Positions 1 to 10,656 of a DNA stretch of 64,000 bases are shown piece by piece. The position numbers and the translations under genes were made by a program. Under the pieces are notes generated by a model. It saw only the letters and a program-made list of their open reading frames with translations, made no database searches and was not told where the DNA came from. Source of the stretch: Mesostigma viride (taxonomy: Eukaryota > Streptophyta > Mesostigmatophyceae > Mesostigmatales > Mesostigmataceae); contig RPFO01001885.1 in the NCBI GenBank assembly GCA_009746045.1, forward strand, positions 157,501 through 221,500. The letters are read 5' to 3'. Positions within the stretch are counted from its first letter, which is position 1. Every line of letters starts with the position of its first letter.

Positions 1-182
1 TGTTGCTACTCTCACCTCCGTGATTTATCATTCTCAAGGAATGTATATTGCTGAGGTTTTTTTTAGCTAAACCGTCTAGGTCTCGATGAACGTAAGCCAG
101 CCATAATTTTTCATGTAGGTGCTGAAGCTAAGGTCCATTGGAGTGCCTTCCTACCAGAGAAATAAGTTTCATATTACAATAA

Positions 183-212
183 GTGTGGCTAGGCAGTTGA
201 GCCTAGCCACAC
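183..212. repeat. Perfect 12-bp stem hairpin
   Basis: GTGTGGCTAGGC is followed by a 6-nt loop (AGTTGA) and its exact reverse complement. No gene lies beside it, and the remaining bases 1-530 show no recognisable coding or repeat match apart from a short piece near 65-115 that resembles the dispersed repeat described at 1084. It could be a relic of a small transposon or a transcribed stem-loop. Confidence 0.6.
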
Positions 213-533
213 CCTCAAAATCATTGTACAAGTCATCAAGTCAACTTAGGCCAGTTCACCATGCTGGGGCCGAGCACATGCCCCCTTGGTCCAATCTTGT
301 CCCCAACAGCAGGGAGGACCCGTGGGTGGGTGGGAGCTGCAAAAAGGCCTCCCTACGTTCACCACACCACTCTAAGTACGGGGTGAATATGAAAAACTCG
401 AAGCACATGTCTCGAGGTGCCGCACCGCCCTCAGTTACTAGGGCGGGCACGGTTGCCAGTAAGCACTAGTACCAGTGCAACGCCGGTCCCCTTCTCTCTA
501 TTCCTATGTAGGCAACAAGCACCTCACATTAAT

Positions 534-618
534 GAATTAATTAATTATTTAATTAATTAGACTCGTGCTCCCGTTGGGGAGTCACAGAGCATTAACCCCG
601 ATGGATGGATGGATGGGA
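534..618 (-). repeat. LINE/SINE 3' tail, minus-strand copy
   Basis: On the minus strand this reads a CCATC microsatellite, then CGGGGTTAA, a conserved stem-loop (TGCTCCGTGACTCCCC to ACGGGAGCACGAG) and a TTAA-repeat tail. The same stem-loop and tail end the ORF1-only LINE at 3742-4924 and the truncated copy at 19980-20187, and recur at 2796 and 16077. The shared 3' end suggests recognition by one reverse transcriptase. Confidence 0.65.
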
Positions 619-852
619 ACACGCAATCCTACCCGGGTCTAATCTATCGCCTCACATGGTGTAGACGTGACGCACGGTAGAGCTACGCTACAGGTGGCAG
701 GTCGGCCCCCTTAGATATCGAGCGCCCGCCGCAACGTACATAACTATAAAAATTAAAATGAGCAGATAGCTCAAAAGGTCCACGGCTACACATATATTAT
801 CCAACTGTACCGCTGCACCTGAGTCTTAATGGCGTGCTGAAAGTCTTAATGC

Positions 853-2450
853 ATGCGCCTCCTGCTGAACCGCATGCGTGCCAGCCTCGATTCCCATTTA
901 GGTGAGTCCCAGATGGGCTTCTGTGTTGGTCGCAATTGTGTTATGCTCACCCTGACTGCGCGCCGCCTGATCGAGATTCGAGTAACGGTGGGCTGCCTGG
1001 CCCCCGGCCTCTTACCATTGCTATCGATCTTTGTGGATGACGTACACTGGTCAAGGCGCATTCAATACGGTTATATGGGACAAGCAATGGTGCTCACCAC
1101 TAGACACTCCCGGCCAGTTAGGCTCGAAACACACGCCCTGATCAAGCAAGCTGTTTCCGGCCCCACCGTCTAGGTCATCTAGTCGCTCTACACCTAAGCC
1201 AGCCATAATTTCAATGCAAAAGGCTACACATTTCCATCACCATTCATATTCATTGATTCTGAACGACTCGAACATGCGGACAAGATAACGGCAGGCTCGA
1301 GCTACCATGGTCCGGATTCTCCCGATTTCTGGCCTGCGTCGCAGTTGTCTCCTTGATATGGGACGCCCTGTTGGGGTGGTCGTCCACCTGTTCCGTGTCC
1401 CATCGATCATACATTGTTGAGATAATCCGCCAGTTCTATGAAGGGTCCCAAGCCCAGGTCCGTACCGCTGACGGCGTCACTCCTTGATCCACACCGGGGT
1501 CGGTGGCAGGGCTGTGTGCTCTCCCCGATCGACTGTATCTATTCGATCATCATTATGATGGACTATATTATGAGCTATAGGCGTGCACAAGCCCGCGCTT
1601 TGCCCGGGTGGAGGGGCGCTCACCGCGGGGACGGATCGAGATCACGCAGTACGCCAGCTACGGCGGGGTTCAGACCGGCGCTGGCCCTACCGACTGAGCG
1701 ATCTGACCTACGCTGATGACACGACGCTCGTGAAGACCCCGGAGTCCGCTCAATTAACTCTGGCTAGATAGCTTAACAGTGGAAGCGCGGCCGTTGGGAA
1801 GCCCGGGCTTGTAATAATTATGGTCCGAGCAAGAAAACGGAGGTCATGGCCGGCATCGGCTTCCGTTCCCCGCTGGTCGACCACCCGCCACCCACCCTCC
1901 TCCTGCTAGCTGGACGGCATCCCCGTCCCCCCGGCGACTCGCTTCAAGCTCATCCTTGGCAGCTGGCTCCCCTCCACGGCCGACGACATCAACTGACACC
2001 TGCACAATTGGCAAGGCCTGGGCGGCCCTGGCGCCGCCTTGACAGGTTCTGGACATGTCGCTACCTGAGTGAGCTCGGCGCAAGTGCATTCTGTTCATTA
2101 GGCCCTTGTTGTCACTCAGCATCCTCCTTTACGGCTGCGAGGCGCGTGCATGGACGTCAGTGGCCCCACTGGCGCTGAGCAAGCAGCTTGACGCCACAGT
2201 CACTTGATTAATGCTCCGTCACATCCTCGGCGTCCGCTACCAAGGTCTACGGCGCGGCACCCGGGCTGAGCTTGATCTACTGCAAGCTCCCTCTTGTCAC
2301 CCATACCATCCGACACCGGCCACCGTCTCCTCTTTGCCGGCCTTCTTGCCCGCACAGACCAGCTAGGTGAATACCGATGTGGGCCCTACGGGCGGGCTCA
2401 GGACTGGCCAACGGTTCCAGGTAGACACCTCCGGCCTCCTATGGCAGGGT
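853..2450 (+). pseudogene. Decayed LINE reverse transcriptase
   Basis: Fragments in different frames line up in the order expected for a LINE RT. Near 880-1000 is a QMGFCVGRN-like block followed by RRLIE. Near 1030 is an SIFVDD-like motif A. Around 1490-1570 lies a QGCVLSP-like motif B. Near 1706-1732 is the catalytic motif LTYADDTTLV. Downstream pieces resemble the thumb and C-terminal part (LRHILGVRYQG-like, about 2215). Stops and frameshifts are abundant, so no functional product is expected. The clade is uncertain; conserved words fit an APE-type LINE better than the endonuclease LINE at 39.5-44.5 kb. Part of the region 1084-1355 is overlaid by a dispersed repeat. Confidence 0.6.
1084..1355 (+). 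repeat. Dispersed repeat R1, copy 1
   Basis: A block of about 270 bp starts at GCAATGGTGCTCACCACTAG and ends near GTTGTCTCCTTGATA. Near-identical copies occur at 5080-5792 (interrupted by a 389-bp insertion) and, inverted, at 27930-28205. The terminal motif AAGGAGACAACCAGCGCAGG also occurs alone near 9278 and 16660, so this is probably the conserved end of a mobile element. No coding potential is seen. Confidence 0.7.
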
Positions 2451-2795
2451 CCCAATTTGTGCACATGTACCGTCGCAACCCGGCACTGGCAAACTTGCGC
2501 GCGCCCCGCACCGACGCGGCGCGACCCGGACCTATGTGACACAGTTGCTTGAGGATGCAGGGCTTCTGGGATTAATATCTGTACTCCGCGCCGACATGAT
2601 AGACAAGGAGAAATGGGCTGCCGTCTGTGATATAAAGCACCTTCCTGTGGGGCATAAATCATGATCCTGTTTTCTCCCAACGGGCCCCGTGGCCCATTGG
2701 TAGAATGCAGGGTAGAAGTCGATCCTTATACGGGTGGAGGGTATTGCCCCTGAGGATAGGGCTCAGCTACACTACCGCCTCGTCTGCCATTATGC

Positions 2796-2867
2796 AATTA
2801 TACTCGTGCTCCCGTTGGGGAGTCACGGAGCATTAACCCCGATGGATGGATGGATGGATGGATGGGT
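2796..2867 (-). repeat. LINE/SINE 3' tail, minus-strand copy
   Basis: It carries the same stem-loop end as at 534-618, flanked here by an expanded GATG microsatellite (2841-2865). On the minus strand the order is CCATC repeat, CGGGGTTAATGCTCCGTG, then the GGGAGCACGAG arm. The TTAA tail is shorter than in the other copies. Confidence 0.6.
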
Positions 2868-3195
2868 GCAAACAGTGCTACCGGTCTAATCTATCTATCA
2901 GCTACCTACAACCTCTATCTAACAGCATTCTACCACGTCTATCTAAACAGCATCACGCTGCCTTAGGGGAGCTGTCTGGCGTGCCTCCCGTGGGTTGGCA
3001 CACGCGGGCGCTTCCCCACAGGGGGGGGCTCGTTGTCCTCTATGACCCAGGTGGGCCCACTTGGCCTTGTCCATCATCTTCTTCTAAATCACAGAGAGGC
3101 CTAGGCCCCCCATGTCCTCTACTAGCTGTTCTTTGAAGGTGCGGGCCTTGCGGCGTCTAACATCAGGAGGCCCGGCCCACGTCAGGAGGCCGCCG

Positions 3196-3690
3196 GCCAG
3201 GCTTCAGGAGCTGGGCGCAGTCCTGCGGGGGGGCCACGTGAGGTGTCTACCTGGTTGGTGCGAGCTAGGTGCCCTACTAGCTGCAGGCGCCGCTGCGTTA
3301 ATGGTGCTGGTGATATATGGCATGCCCTGGTACAGGTCCTCATTGCGGACATGAGCAGCATATCTTACTCTGAAAATGGAACACAGCATGTTGGTGACCG
3401 CGCCGTCCAGCTTGCGGGCCAGGTCGGCGGTGAGGGTTCACGTCTCGGCCCCATACGTGAGAACAGGAAGGACGAGGACCTTGAACACGGGTCCTGTTTC
3501 TCGATCTTGACCAGGGGCTTGCGCCACAGGGCCCCGGGTACTGGTGTAAAGCGTGCCAGGCGAGGGAGATGCGATGGTCAACATCAACCTCGCAGCTGGG
3601 TAGCAGGCTGCCCAGCAGCTTGACGCGGTCCCGATACAGGACTCGAGAGCCGTCGAGGAGATAGAGGACATCGCAGGACTCGAGAGTGTC
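3196..3690 (-). pseudogene. LINE reverse transcriptase C-terminal fragment
   Basis: On the minus strand, two overlapping frames give LINE RT C-terminal words: VKLLGSLLPS, a DVDHRISLAWHALHQ-like block, VFKVLVLPVLTYGAET, then after a frameshift NMLCSIFRVRYAAHVRN. These match the region after the polymerase core in which many LINEs have a YLG motif, a P-x-LxYG-E-W motif and a final helix. It is truncated at both ends, and the young ORF1-only LINE is inserted just beyond 3741. Confidence 0.6.
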
Positions 3691-3741
3691 TGCCATTACA
3701 GTAGAGGACAGCTCATGGCCGGATGAGGATTATATCCCCCT

Positions 3742-4924
3742 CAGTTCACGGCGCTACACACCGCGGCGCAGGCTTCGGAAATGCATGCTGCACTTGTCTC
3801 TCGCCTTAACCATGCAGGTGGAAGGCAAGTGCGGCGTGCTCATGCAGAAGCTTGAGGCCATCATCGCCCACACCGAGGCCCTGGCCACACAGGTCCCATT
3901 TGAAGCTAGCGGAGCAGACGGCCACCATTGCCTCCCAGCCACCCCGGCAGGATGCTGGTGACCTCCCGCTCTCCTACGCGGACCTGCTGCGGACAGCGAC
4001 CGCCTCCACCACCGACGCCATCGCCACGAAGCTCCAGGAGCTGGAGGACCACCGCCAGGCCCAGCAACGGGAGGTCACCGATCGCGCTCGCCGCGAGTGC
4101 CGAGTGGTGCTACGTCGCTTCCCCCAGAAGCCAGGTGAGACGTCAACCTCCCTTGCTGACGAGATCAAGAAACAGCTTCTTACCCTCATGGGCCTGGTAG
4201 GTGAGGTAGAACTGCGTGGGTGCCACCGCCTTCCCCACTCACGGGACAAGGCGGCCACCCCACCAGTCCTGCTCACCTTCCTCTCCCCTGAGGATAAGCA
4301 GCGGTTCCTCTCTCGTCGCAAGCGGTTGCACGACCTCACCTGGACGCTGGATGACGACCTAACCCCCGCTCAGCAACAGCAGCGACGCGACCTGTGGCCG
4401 GAATACCTCCGCCATAAGCAGGACCCCCAGAAGCCCAAGGTGTACTGGAGGGGCGGGGACCTGATGATCAACCACAAGATGTGGACGCCCCCAGCGGGCT
4501 AGAATAGCAATAGCCCTAGCTTGTAACCATTGGAGTCACTGTCGCTAAGGCAGCCATGCCTAGAATGTTTGCCTAGCTGTGCCAACAAACCTAGTCACGT
4601 GCCGCCAACGCACGGTACACAACCAGCCATAGCCTAGTTCTAGTACCTGGCCATGCTACGCCCTGGCTATGTTCAGATTACTTGCCCACGCTCCTTGCTA
4701 TGACATCATTGCTCACATGGGTCTTATTGCACCCACAGTTTGCCGGATCGTTAGCCTGTCCTTTTAGCTAGCCGCGCCCGATTGCAGCTGTGGCATGCCT
4801 TTGGCATGAAGGAGACTGGGGGTCTCTGCCCTTTCTCCTGTAGTGCACACACAGGGATTAAAAGCACTTCGGTGCTCCGTGACTCCCCAACGGGAGCACG
4901 AGTTTAATTAATTAATTAATTAAT
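3742..4924 (+). mobile_element. ORF1-only LINE with 11-bp target duplication
   Basis: The element is bounded by ATATCCCCCTC on the left (3731-3741) and the same bases directly after the TTAA tail (about 4923-4933), a target site duplication typical of LINE insertion. It contains an ORF1 (to 4502), about 400 bp of 3' region and the shared stem-loop plus (TTAA)n tail. No reverse transcriptase lies between ORF1 and the tail, so it is non-autonomous, comparable in design to half-LINEs (HAL1) of mammals. It interrupts older LINE RT debris (left flank at 3690). Confidence 0.65.
3812..4502 (+). CDS. LINE ORF1-like RNA-binding protein
   Basis: The main frame gives about 200 residues with an ARRECRVVLRRFPQKPGE stretch, a central PPVLLTFLSPEDKQRFL strand-helix, and a C-terminal DLTPAQQQQRRDLW block followed by VYWRGGDLMI. 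This pattern resembles the RRM plus C-terminal domain of L1-type ORF1 proteins, which coat the element RNA. An upstream coiled-coil-like stretch (QKLEAIIAHTEALATQ) starts at the ATG at 3812 but is one frame off and joins the main frame near 3897, so one base appears lost. If the shift is real, only the downstream frame would be made from an internal start. No ORF2 follows. Confidence 0.55.
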
Positions 4925-5079
4925 ATCCCCCTCGAGTGACTACGGCCTTTGCACCGTGTGCAGTTCTTGGACGTTCGGAAACATGGCATGCATGGCTAAC
5001 GTAATGACTGACAAGCTAGACCTTTTCAGTGGTTTTCCATTTGCGAGTATTTCCTCGTAAATGGTGGGAGAGCGATCGC

Positions 5080-5792
5080 AGCAATGGTGCTCACCACTAG
5101 ACACTCCCGGCCAGTTAGGCTCGAAACACACGCCCTGATCAAGCAAGCTGTTTCCGGCCCCACCGTCTAGGTCACTGATCTAGGACTTCGCTCTACACGT
5201 AAGCCAGCCATAATTTCAATGCACAAGGCTACACATTTCCATCTCCATTCATATATATTCATCAGAATATACGCTTGGCTGATTTCGATAGTACCGGCTA
5301 CGCCCCCTTCTACTAAAAAGAAGGATTCAGCCGTGTTCAGCCCGTCTCACGGTGCGAGACTGAACAAGTCTCGCGTGCAGACATGTGTGTAGTACTCCTA
5401 CACACAGATCTCGAGTGATTTATCTAGTACCAAATCCGAAAGGCTTGCATCACTCCCCGGACAGGAGAACTTTTGCGGATGACTGTAGGTGTAAGTTGGC
5501 GATGCCATGGTAACCGGAGACGTCCGTCCTATAGTCAGCAAAATTGGTGCGAGAGGTCCCCAGTTCGATTCCGGTCGGATTCATTTGCAGATCGCGTTTT
5601 TCCGCGTTTTCCGCGGCCCGGCTCTGAACGCAAATGGTTTTCACCTTTGCGGAATGCCTGATCAGAATATATTCATCATCCTGAACTACTCGAAAACGCG
5701 GACAAGGTAACGGCTGGCCCGAGCTACCATGGTCCGAACTCTCCCGATTTCTGGCCTGCGCTGGTTGTCTCCTTGATACTTATTCCATTGAA
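5080..5792 (+). repeat. Dispersed repeat R1, copy 2, with insertion
   Basis: It has the same sequence as copy 1 (1084-1355), but the match is broken after position 5271 and resumes at about 5661. The break is explained by the insertion listed at 5272-5660. The right end again finishes with GCGCTGGTTGTCTCCTTGAT. Confidence 0.7.
5272..5660 (+). mobile_element. 389-bp SINE-like insertion with 11-bp target duplication
   Basis: ATCAGAATATA occurs at 5261-5271 and again at 5661-5671. The other two R1 copies lack the intervening bases, so they act as empty sites. Inside, near 5525-5580, are an A-box-like TAGTCAGCAAAATTGG and a B-box-like AGTTCGATTCC, as in tRNA-derived SINE promoters, but the tRNA-like part is not at the 5' end and no anticodon arm folds convincingly. 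The class is therefore uncertain: a SINE or another small retroposon. Confidence 0.5.
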
Positions 5793-6137
5793 GAGATGAC
5801 AGATCCCCATTAAAATAGCTGGCCAGCAGCCTACTTAAACCTATACTTTGGGTTGCCCGCATTAATAAGGTCAGTGCGCCCAGTGACCATAGCCGGTAGC
5901 CATTGTACCGAAGTTATATCATCGCCTCACATTAGTGTGAATCCCCTATTCATCCCCATAACGGCATGAAAGATTTCCAATGGGCTTGGGATATCACACG
6001 CCCAACCCTGTGGGCAAACCCCCTCCCCCCAAGCGGAGGAGGCGTTTTGATGAGTAGGGTAGTTAGGATTTTTCTAGACTAGCTAGATTAGAGTTAGGTT
6101 AGTTCGATTACGCGGCTCCTTCCATCCCACCCATCCA

Positions 6138-6554
6138 TTAACTCGGAAAAGCCCTTTTGAAATCAATCAACACAGAGCTGTACGCAATGCCCTTGACCAG
6201 GAAAGACAGATATATACACAGAACAACAATCCTCCAGGTATCATGCAGCATCCCAGGCGTATACAACTCCTCATCTGTCAGCTCCCCCGTGCCATGGTAC
6301 TCAGTCACAACTGGCCTCACATGTGGCACCTGCACCCCGTCTATCTCCTTCAGCTTGAGCACAAACAAGAGCCTTAGCAACTGATGCTCCCTGGGCAACT
6401 CATCCACAGGCTCAGCACAGTTAGAGACTATCCAGTCATGCCCACTGGAGACAAACCCTAGAATCCATGCCTTAGCCATCTTGGAGTTAGCATATTGGGG
6501 CACCAATGTGCTAGATGGATGCAGGTTGAGGAGACCTTTCCAACGCCGTGTCAA
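6138..6554 (-). pseudogene. RT fragment related to the Gag-IN-PR-RT element
   Basis: The minus-strand frame of 138 residues contains LRLLFVLKLKEIDG, a VRPVVTEYHGTGEL segment, ELYTPGMLHDTWRIVV and a final VLIDFKRAF. These align by eye with KLRLKFVLKQKPQ, ARPCVTELKGTS, ETYTPGLQQTSLRIML and ATDIKRAFLRG in the reverse transcriptase of the element at 55681-63336. It is a diverged, truncated relative from the N-terminal half of the polymerase domain. The C-terminal RT, RNase H and integrase are absent. It shows that the family is older than the single full-length copy. Confidence 0.65.
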
Positions 6555-7163
6555 CCGCCTAGAACAGACAAGGGACTAGAAAGTTATCAAGTCCCGAAGT
6601 ACTGCCGACCGGTGGGCGAGGGCGGGGCACACTCAGGGCATAGTGGACAGGACACGTGGCAGGCCGTGCCTGCACAGGCTTAGCCTGTACTCTCACGTGA
6701 CTAGGACACAATGTACTGAGGGCTCAACGGTACTGTGGCTAGTAGAAGCCAGTAACCAGCCAGCAGGTCTGCAAGGATGTAAGTCCTTGCAGGACTGTGG
6801 CAGGTCCTGTGCTGTCCTAGACACAGGATAGCCAGAGATTCCTGTATGCTGCCTGCAACGAGGATGCAGGGCAGCGATACGAGGCTCTGGCAATGTAGCG
6901 TTGCCCAGCGTTGCTCATGACCGAGGAACAAGGATGGAACGAGGTTGCATATAGCTCGAGGCTCAACGAGGCATCGAGCGTCTTCACACACGAACCTTGG
7001 TCGTCACGACGAGTGGCGAGCCTATCGAGGGTCGTAGGCCTGGTGTGAGGATAAAGGTTGCTAGCCAGCAGCCTAGGGTCATTCCAGCCGGCAAGGACCA
7101 GGAGCTCACAAGCTCTGCTGACGAGTTGCTGCGCAAATCGTACTATTGTCTCCAAGCGCTTTC

Positions 7164-7595
7164 ATGTCTGGTTCATCGTCAAGCAGCCACGGTGCTGGTG
7201 AGGCGAACGAGCAGAGAGACGCGCAAGCGTTTTTCCCCTACCGTAACCAAGCAAACGCTCCAACATTCGTGCAAGCGGCCTACGTAGCGAGGCACTTGGC
7301 AGAAGAGGGGTGGGTGGCGGTGAGTGGGGGAGGCAGCAGGCCAGCGGCGGCGGACCCGATTATACAACGGGCTCGCGTCGTGATTTCTCCAGGTGAGACG
7401 GGGCGAGTGGCGGTGGAAGAGTTGGTGCGCATTCGTGACGCGCTAGCTGAAACTGCTAATCGTGTGGAGGTCGCTTATCAGGGCGCCCATATCACGCTTG
7501 CCGGTCTCGACCTTGCCAGGGAGGCGCTTAGCCAGATCGTGGCAACCGCGCTCGGCAGCACCAGACTGTTCAACCACTGCCATTACAATGTCTGA
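7164..7595 (+). CDS. Hypothetical protein, 143 aa
   Basis: An open frame from ATG at 7164 encodes a Ser/Gly-rich N-terminus, then an Ala-rich helical region (TFVQAAYVARHLAEEGW, then IRDALAETANRVEVAY and LDLAREALSQIVATAL). The composition resembles a folded helical protein rather than chance, but no family was recognised. It resembles the 308-aa ORF at 26700-27626 only in general style (short, helical, Arg/Ala/Glu-rich). Upstream 6560-7140 and downstream 7600-7800 hold no recognised feature. It could be one exon of a host gene or a small transposon protein. Confidence 0.35.
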   Translation: MSGSSSSSHGAGEANEQRDAQAFFPYRNQANAPTFVQAAYVARHLAEEGWVAVSGGGSRPAAADPIIQRARVVISPGETGRVAVEELVRIRDALAETANRVEVAYQGAHITLAGLDLAREALSQIVATALGSTRLFNHCHYNV

Positions 7596-7910
7596 GAATC
7601 TCAGCTGGGCTAGTGAATATCTGAAGGATGAGCTGTGAGGGAGAACGAGGAATGTAAACTGAAAAGGAAGTTTATGTTGGAACACAAGGTTTTTTCCAGT
7701 TCAGAACCAGTAATGGCTTCAATTGTAAATTAAAGCACGCCAGCAGTATCAAAATGCATGGAGCCACTTAAAGCTGTAAAGTCTTCAACCTAGAAGGAGG
7801 CCTAAAATGCATGGAAAGGATGTCCACGTGGGTTTGTTGCCATGTACGTACCTTCCACGAGGGTGGCCAACGTTGCCACTGGCTGTTGCCTTTGGGAGAT
7901 TTTATCAGGC

Positions 7911-7975
7911 GGGTGGTCCCACGCGGAATGGGGTAGATTTTTGCAAGAAAAAAACGCTAGTTTCAATCGTCCGAA
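7911..7975 (+). repeat. Dispersed repeat R2, copy 1
   Basis: GGGTGGTCCCACGCGGAATG, then a TTTTTGCAAGAAAAAAACGC stretch and CTAGTTTCAATCGTCCGA, recur in inverted orientation at 18151-18224. No coding content. It may be the end of a transposon family. Confidence 0.6.
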
Positions 7976-9850
7976 AACCGGACATTGCGCCGAAATTCTT
8001 GCCGAATTTTTTGCAGCCGAGCGAATTTTCCGCCGGCCGGACTTTGCGCCAGTTTTATTTAACTTGACCTTTTCCTGCTGTCGCGTGCACTTTGTCCCAT
8101 GCCTCAGGGACTGAAATTTTTGTAGCGGAAACGTTTTGGCCGTCACTTCCTTTTGCGCCAAGTGTTGGACTAGAAAATTCGTAACAGAAACTTTTTGGCA
8201 GTTGGCGTCACTTCCTTTCGTTCGACTGAAAATTCTCTGAAATTCGCTGAATTCGTACCGTAGCCTAATTTTTAATACCTCGAAGTGACGGGGCACTTAA
8301 AAATTTGCCCACAAGTACACTTGGCAGCGCGCTCACTGGGAAAAATTGTACAGCCGCTCGGCGGGCCACTTCAAAATTCGTGCGTGGCCTGCACTAATAC
8401 AATTCGTCTCCATGGCCTGCTAGCAGCTTTTTACTATCAATTCAGGGAATCAACAAACTCTAAAAAAAGTTTGATGGAATCGTATATATATTTGCATGTA
8501 CTAATTGACAAGGCAATGTGCCTACAAAAAGGTGCGGGGACAACCTGATGACGGAAATTGTCGAAGTCTTTCAGACTACTACCGTTCCTGCTATCGCGTG
8601 CACTTCAGTTCGTCCGTTGCCTATATCATTTACATAACTTAAATAATAAAATCAAGGTCGCGCTGCAAAAAGAGGCTTCACAACAACCATCACCAACAAT
8701 ACTAGGATCAGAATACTAGGAAGAAACCTGATGGCTCTATCTTGACCGCATAGAATAGTAATTCCCTCAATTCAACAAAAAACGACTCACCTTTACTCAC
8801 CCTCGTTCCGGGCCACCTCTTGCTCCTTCATCTCGTGCGTGAACCATGCACCGCAAACATTGACTAGGTGTGCTTTGAAAGAAACCGAGCATACATGTCA
8901 AAGTGTAGAAAATACATGTCAAAGTGCGCCCCTTCGAACAACAGCAGCAAAATTATAACCCCTGTTGCCGCGGCCCATCCCGTCACATGTGACTTCAAGA
9001 CGTCCCTCATTTGCGACGAGTATTGCAAAGTAGTGTCGTAATCCATCGATGTGTCTGTAATCTGGGGGCCAATTGTTCGCAAGGATAGGTGGCAATTAGT
9101 AATGAAGGAGACCACCCCCAAGCCAGTGGGGGCTCCGCGTGTGACACCCCCAAGCCGGTGGGAGGCATTCACAGTACCCCAGATTCGGGCCGTGGTGCCC
9201 ACATACCCCTGTCACTAGGACTTCGATAATAAGCGCCATCCATCCCATCACACTCGACTGTACTGAGTCGGCTTATCAAGGAGACAACCAGCGCAGGTAT
9301 ATATTTCCGAATTCAACTCCAATTGGAATACTTGCACAAAGCGAAACGAAAATAATTGCAATTGAGGACTCTCTGCAGCTAGACCCTCGCCCACTTGCTC
9401 AACATCGATTCTACCATATGGTGTGTGCAACTTCACACTTAACCTCCCCGTTCTCAACATGCGTGCCTCAACTCCCCCTTCCGTTGGGTTATACCAAACA
9501 AACAAAGAATTATTAAGTTGCGCAGCAAGTTCAAGAGTTGTTCGTTAACAAAAAAAACAAGCTACTAATTATTTATTTGCACGGGCACAGTAGCACTTGC
9601 AGCTAATAAAACGCTATCGTCTAATTCCGAAGGGCCTTTCGGCTAAATCAAAATTAACGATGCGGGCAGTGTGGCCGGAGCTGGAGACCTAACGGACATG
9701 ACAGACCCCTAATGCGTCTGAGGGGACGCACGAGGAGGCAAGGCTGGAACGTCCTCTGGAACCTTCCCCACCTAATCCGGAGATCCCGGGGGGCTCACTG
9801 TTTGCGGTGAAACATTGGTGGCCTTGGCCTTTGAATAATAGGACGCATCG
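7976..9850. other. No gene recognised
   Basis: The stretch is AT-rich with only short open frames on both strands. A line near 8335-8385 (ACAGCCGCTCGGCGGGCCACTT) resembles bases near 21035-21060, and 9275-9297 carries the terminal motif of repeat R1. Nothing else could be supported. Confidence 0.5.
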
Positions 9851-9954
9851 TTCCAAGACATCTGCAGCAAATGATACAAAGCCATGGAGCAATTTCGAAA
9901 GTATCCGTAAGAATCATGTAGACCTGAGAAACAATTTTTTCGCAACCTCCAAGT

Positions 9955-10590
9955 TGGGAGGGGTCTCGCTGCAGCTAGACCCTTCCGTGAACGCAAAAAA
10001 TAAACATCGAATAACTGGGAGGTCTTCCTGCAGCTAGACCCCTCAAATCATACAAAGATGAAACATTGAAGTTGGGAGGGGTCTAGCTGCAGCTAGACCC
10101 TTACAGGAATGCGAAAAAACAACCAATAATTGGGAGGGTCTACCTGCAGCTATACCCTTACATGCAATCAAAAAGGATGAAACCTTGGAAGTTGGGAGGG
10201 GTCTAGCTGCAGCTAGACCCTTACAGGAATGCGAAAAAACAACCAATAATTGGGAGGGTCTACCTGCAGCTAGACCCTTACATGCAATCAAAAAGGATGA
10301 AACCTTGGAAGTTGGGAGGGGTCTAGCTGCAGCTAGACCCTTACAGGAATGCGAAAAAACAACCAATAATTGGGAGGGTCTACCTGCAGCTAGACCCTTA
10401 CATGCAATCAAAAAGGATGAAACCTTGGAAGTTGGGTGGGGTCTAGCTGCAGCTAGACCCTTACAGGAATGCGAAAAAACAACCAATAATTGGGAGGGTC
10501 TACCTGCAGCTAGACCCTTACAAGCAATCAAAAAGGATGAAACCTTGGAAGTTGGGAGGGGTCTCTCTGCAGGTAGACCCTTCAACGAAG
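9955..10590 (+). repeat. 120-bp tandem array, left foldback arm
   Basis: About five units of 120 bp each carry GGGTCTAGCTG followed directly by its reverse complement, a perfect 22-bp palindrome, and a second near-palindrome (GGGTCTACCTGCAG). The period is exact from 10081 to 10560. The mirror-image array lies at 14928-15495. The long frames across it, containing GLAAARPL repeats on both strands, arise because 120 is divisible by 3. Confidence 0.85.
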
Positions 10591-10656
10591 GCAAGAATTC
10601 TATCACAAATTCATGGGAGCAGATCTGAAGAGAGACCTAATCCAATCATGTGAGGA

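Noticed and set aside
10081-10585. Possible CRISPR array (palindromic repeats at regular spacing)
   Set aside because: Spacers are the same in every unit, the period is 120 bp, no cas genes are present and the setting is eukaryotic.
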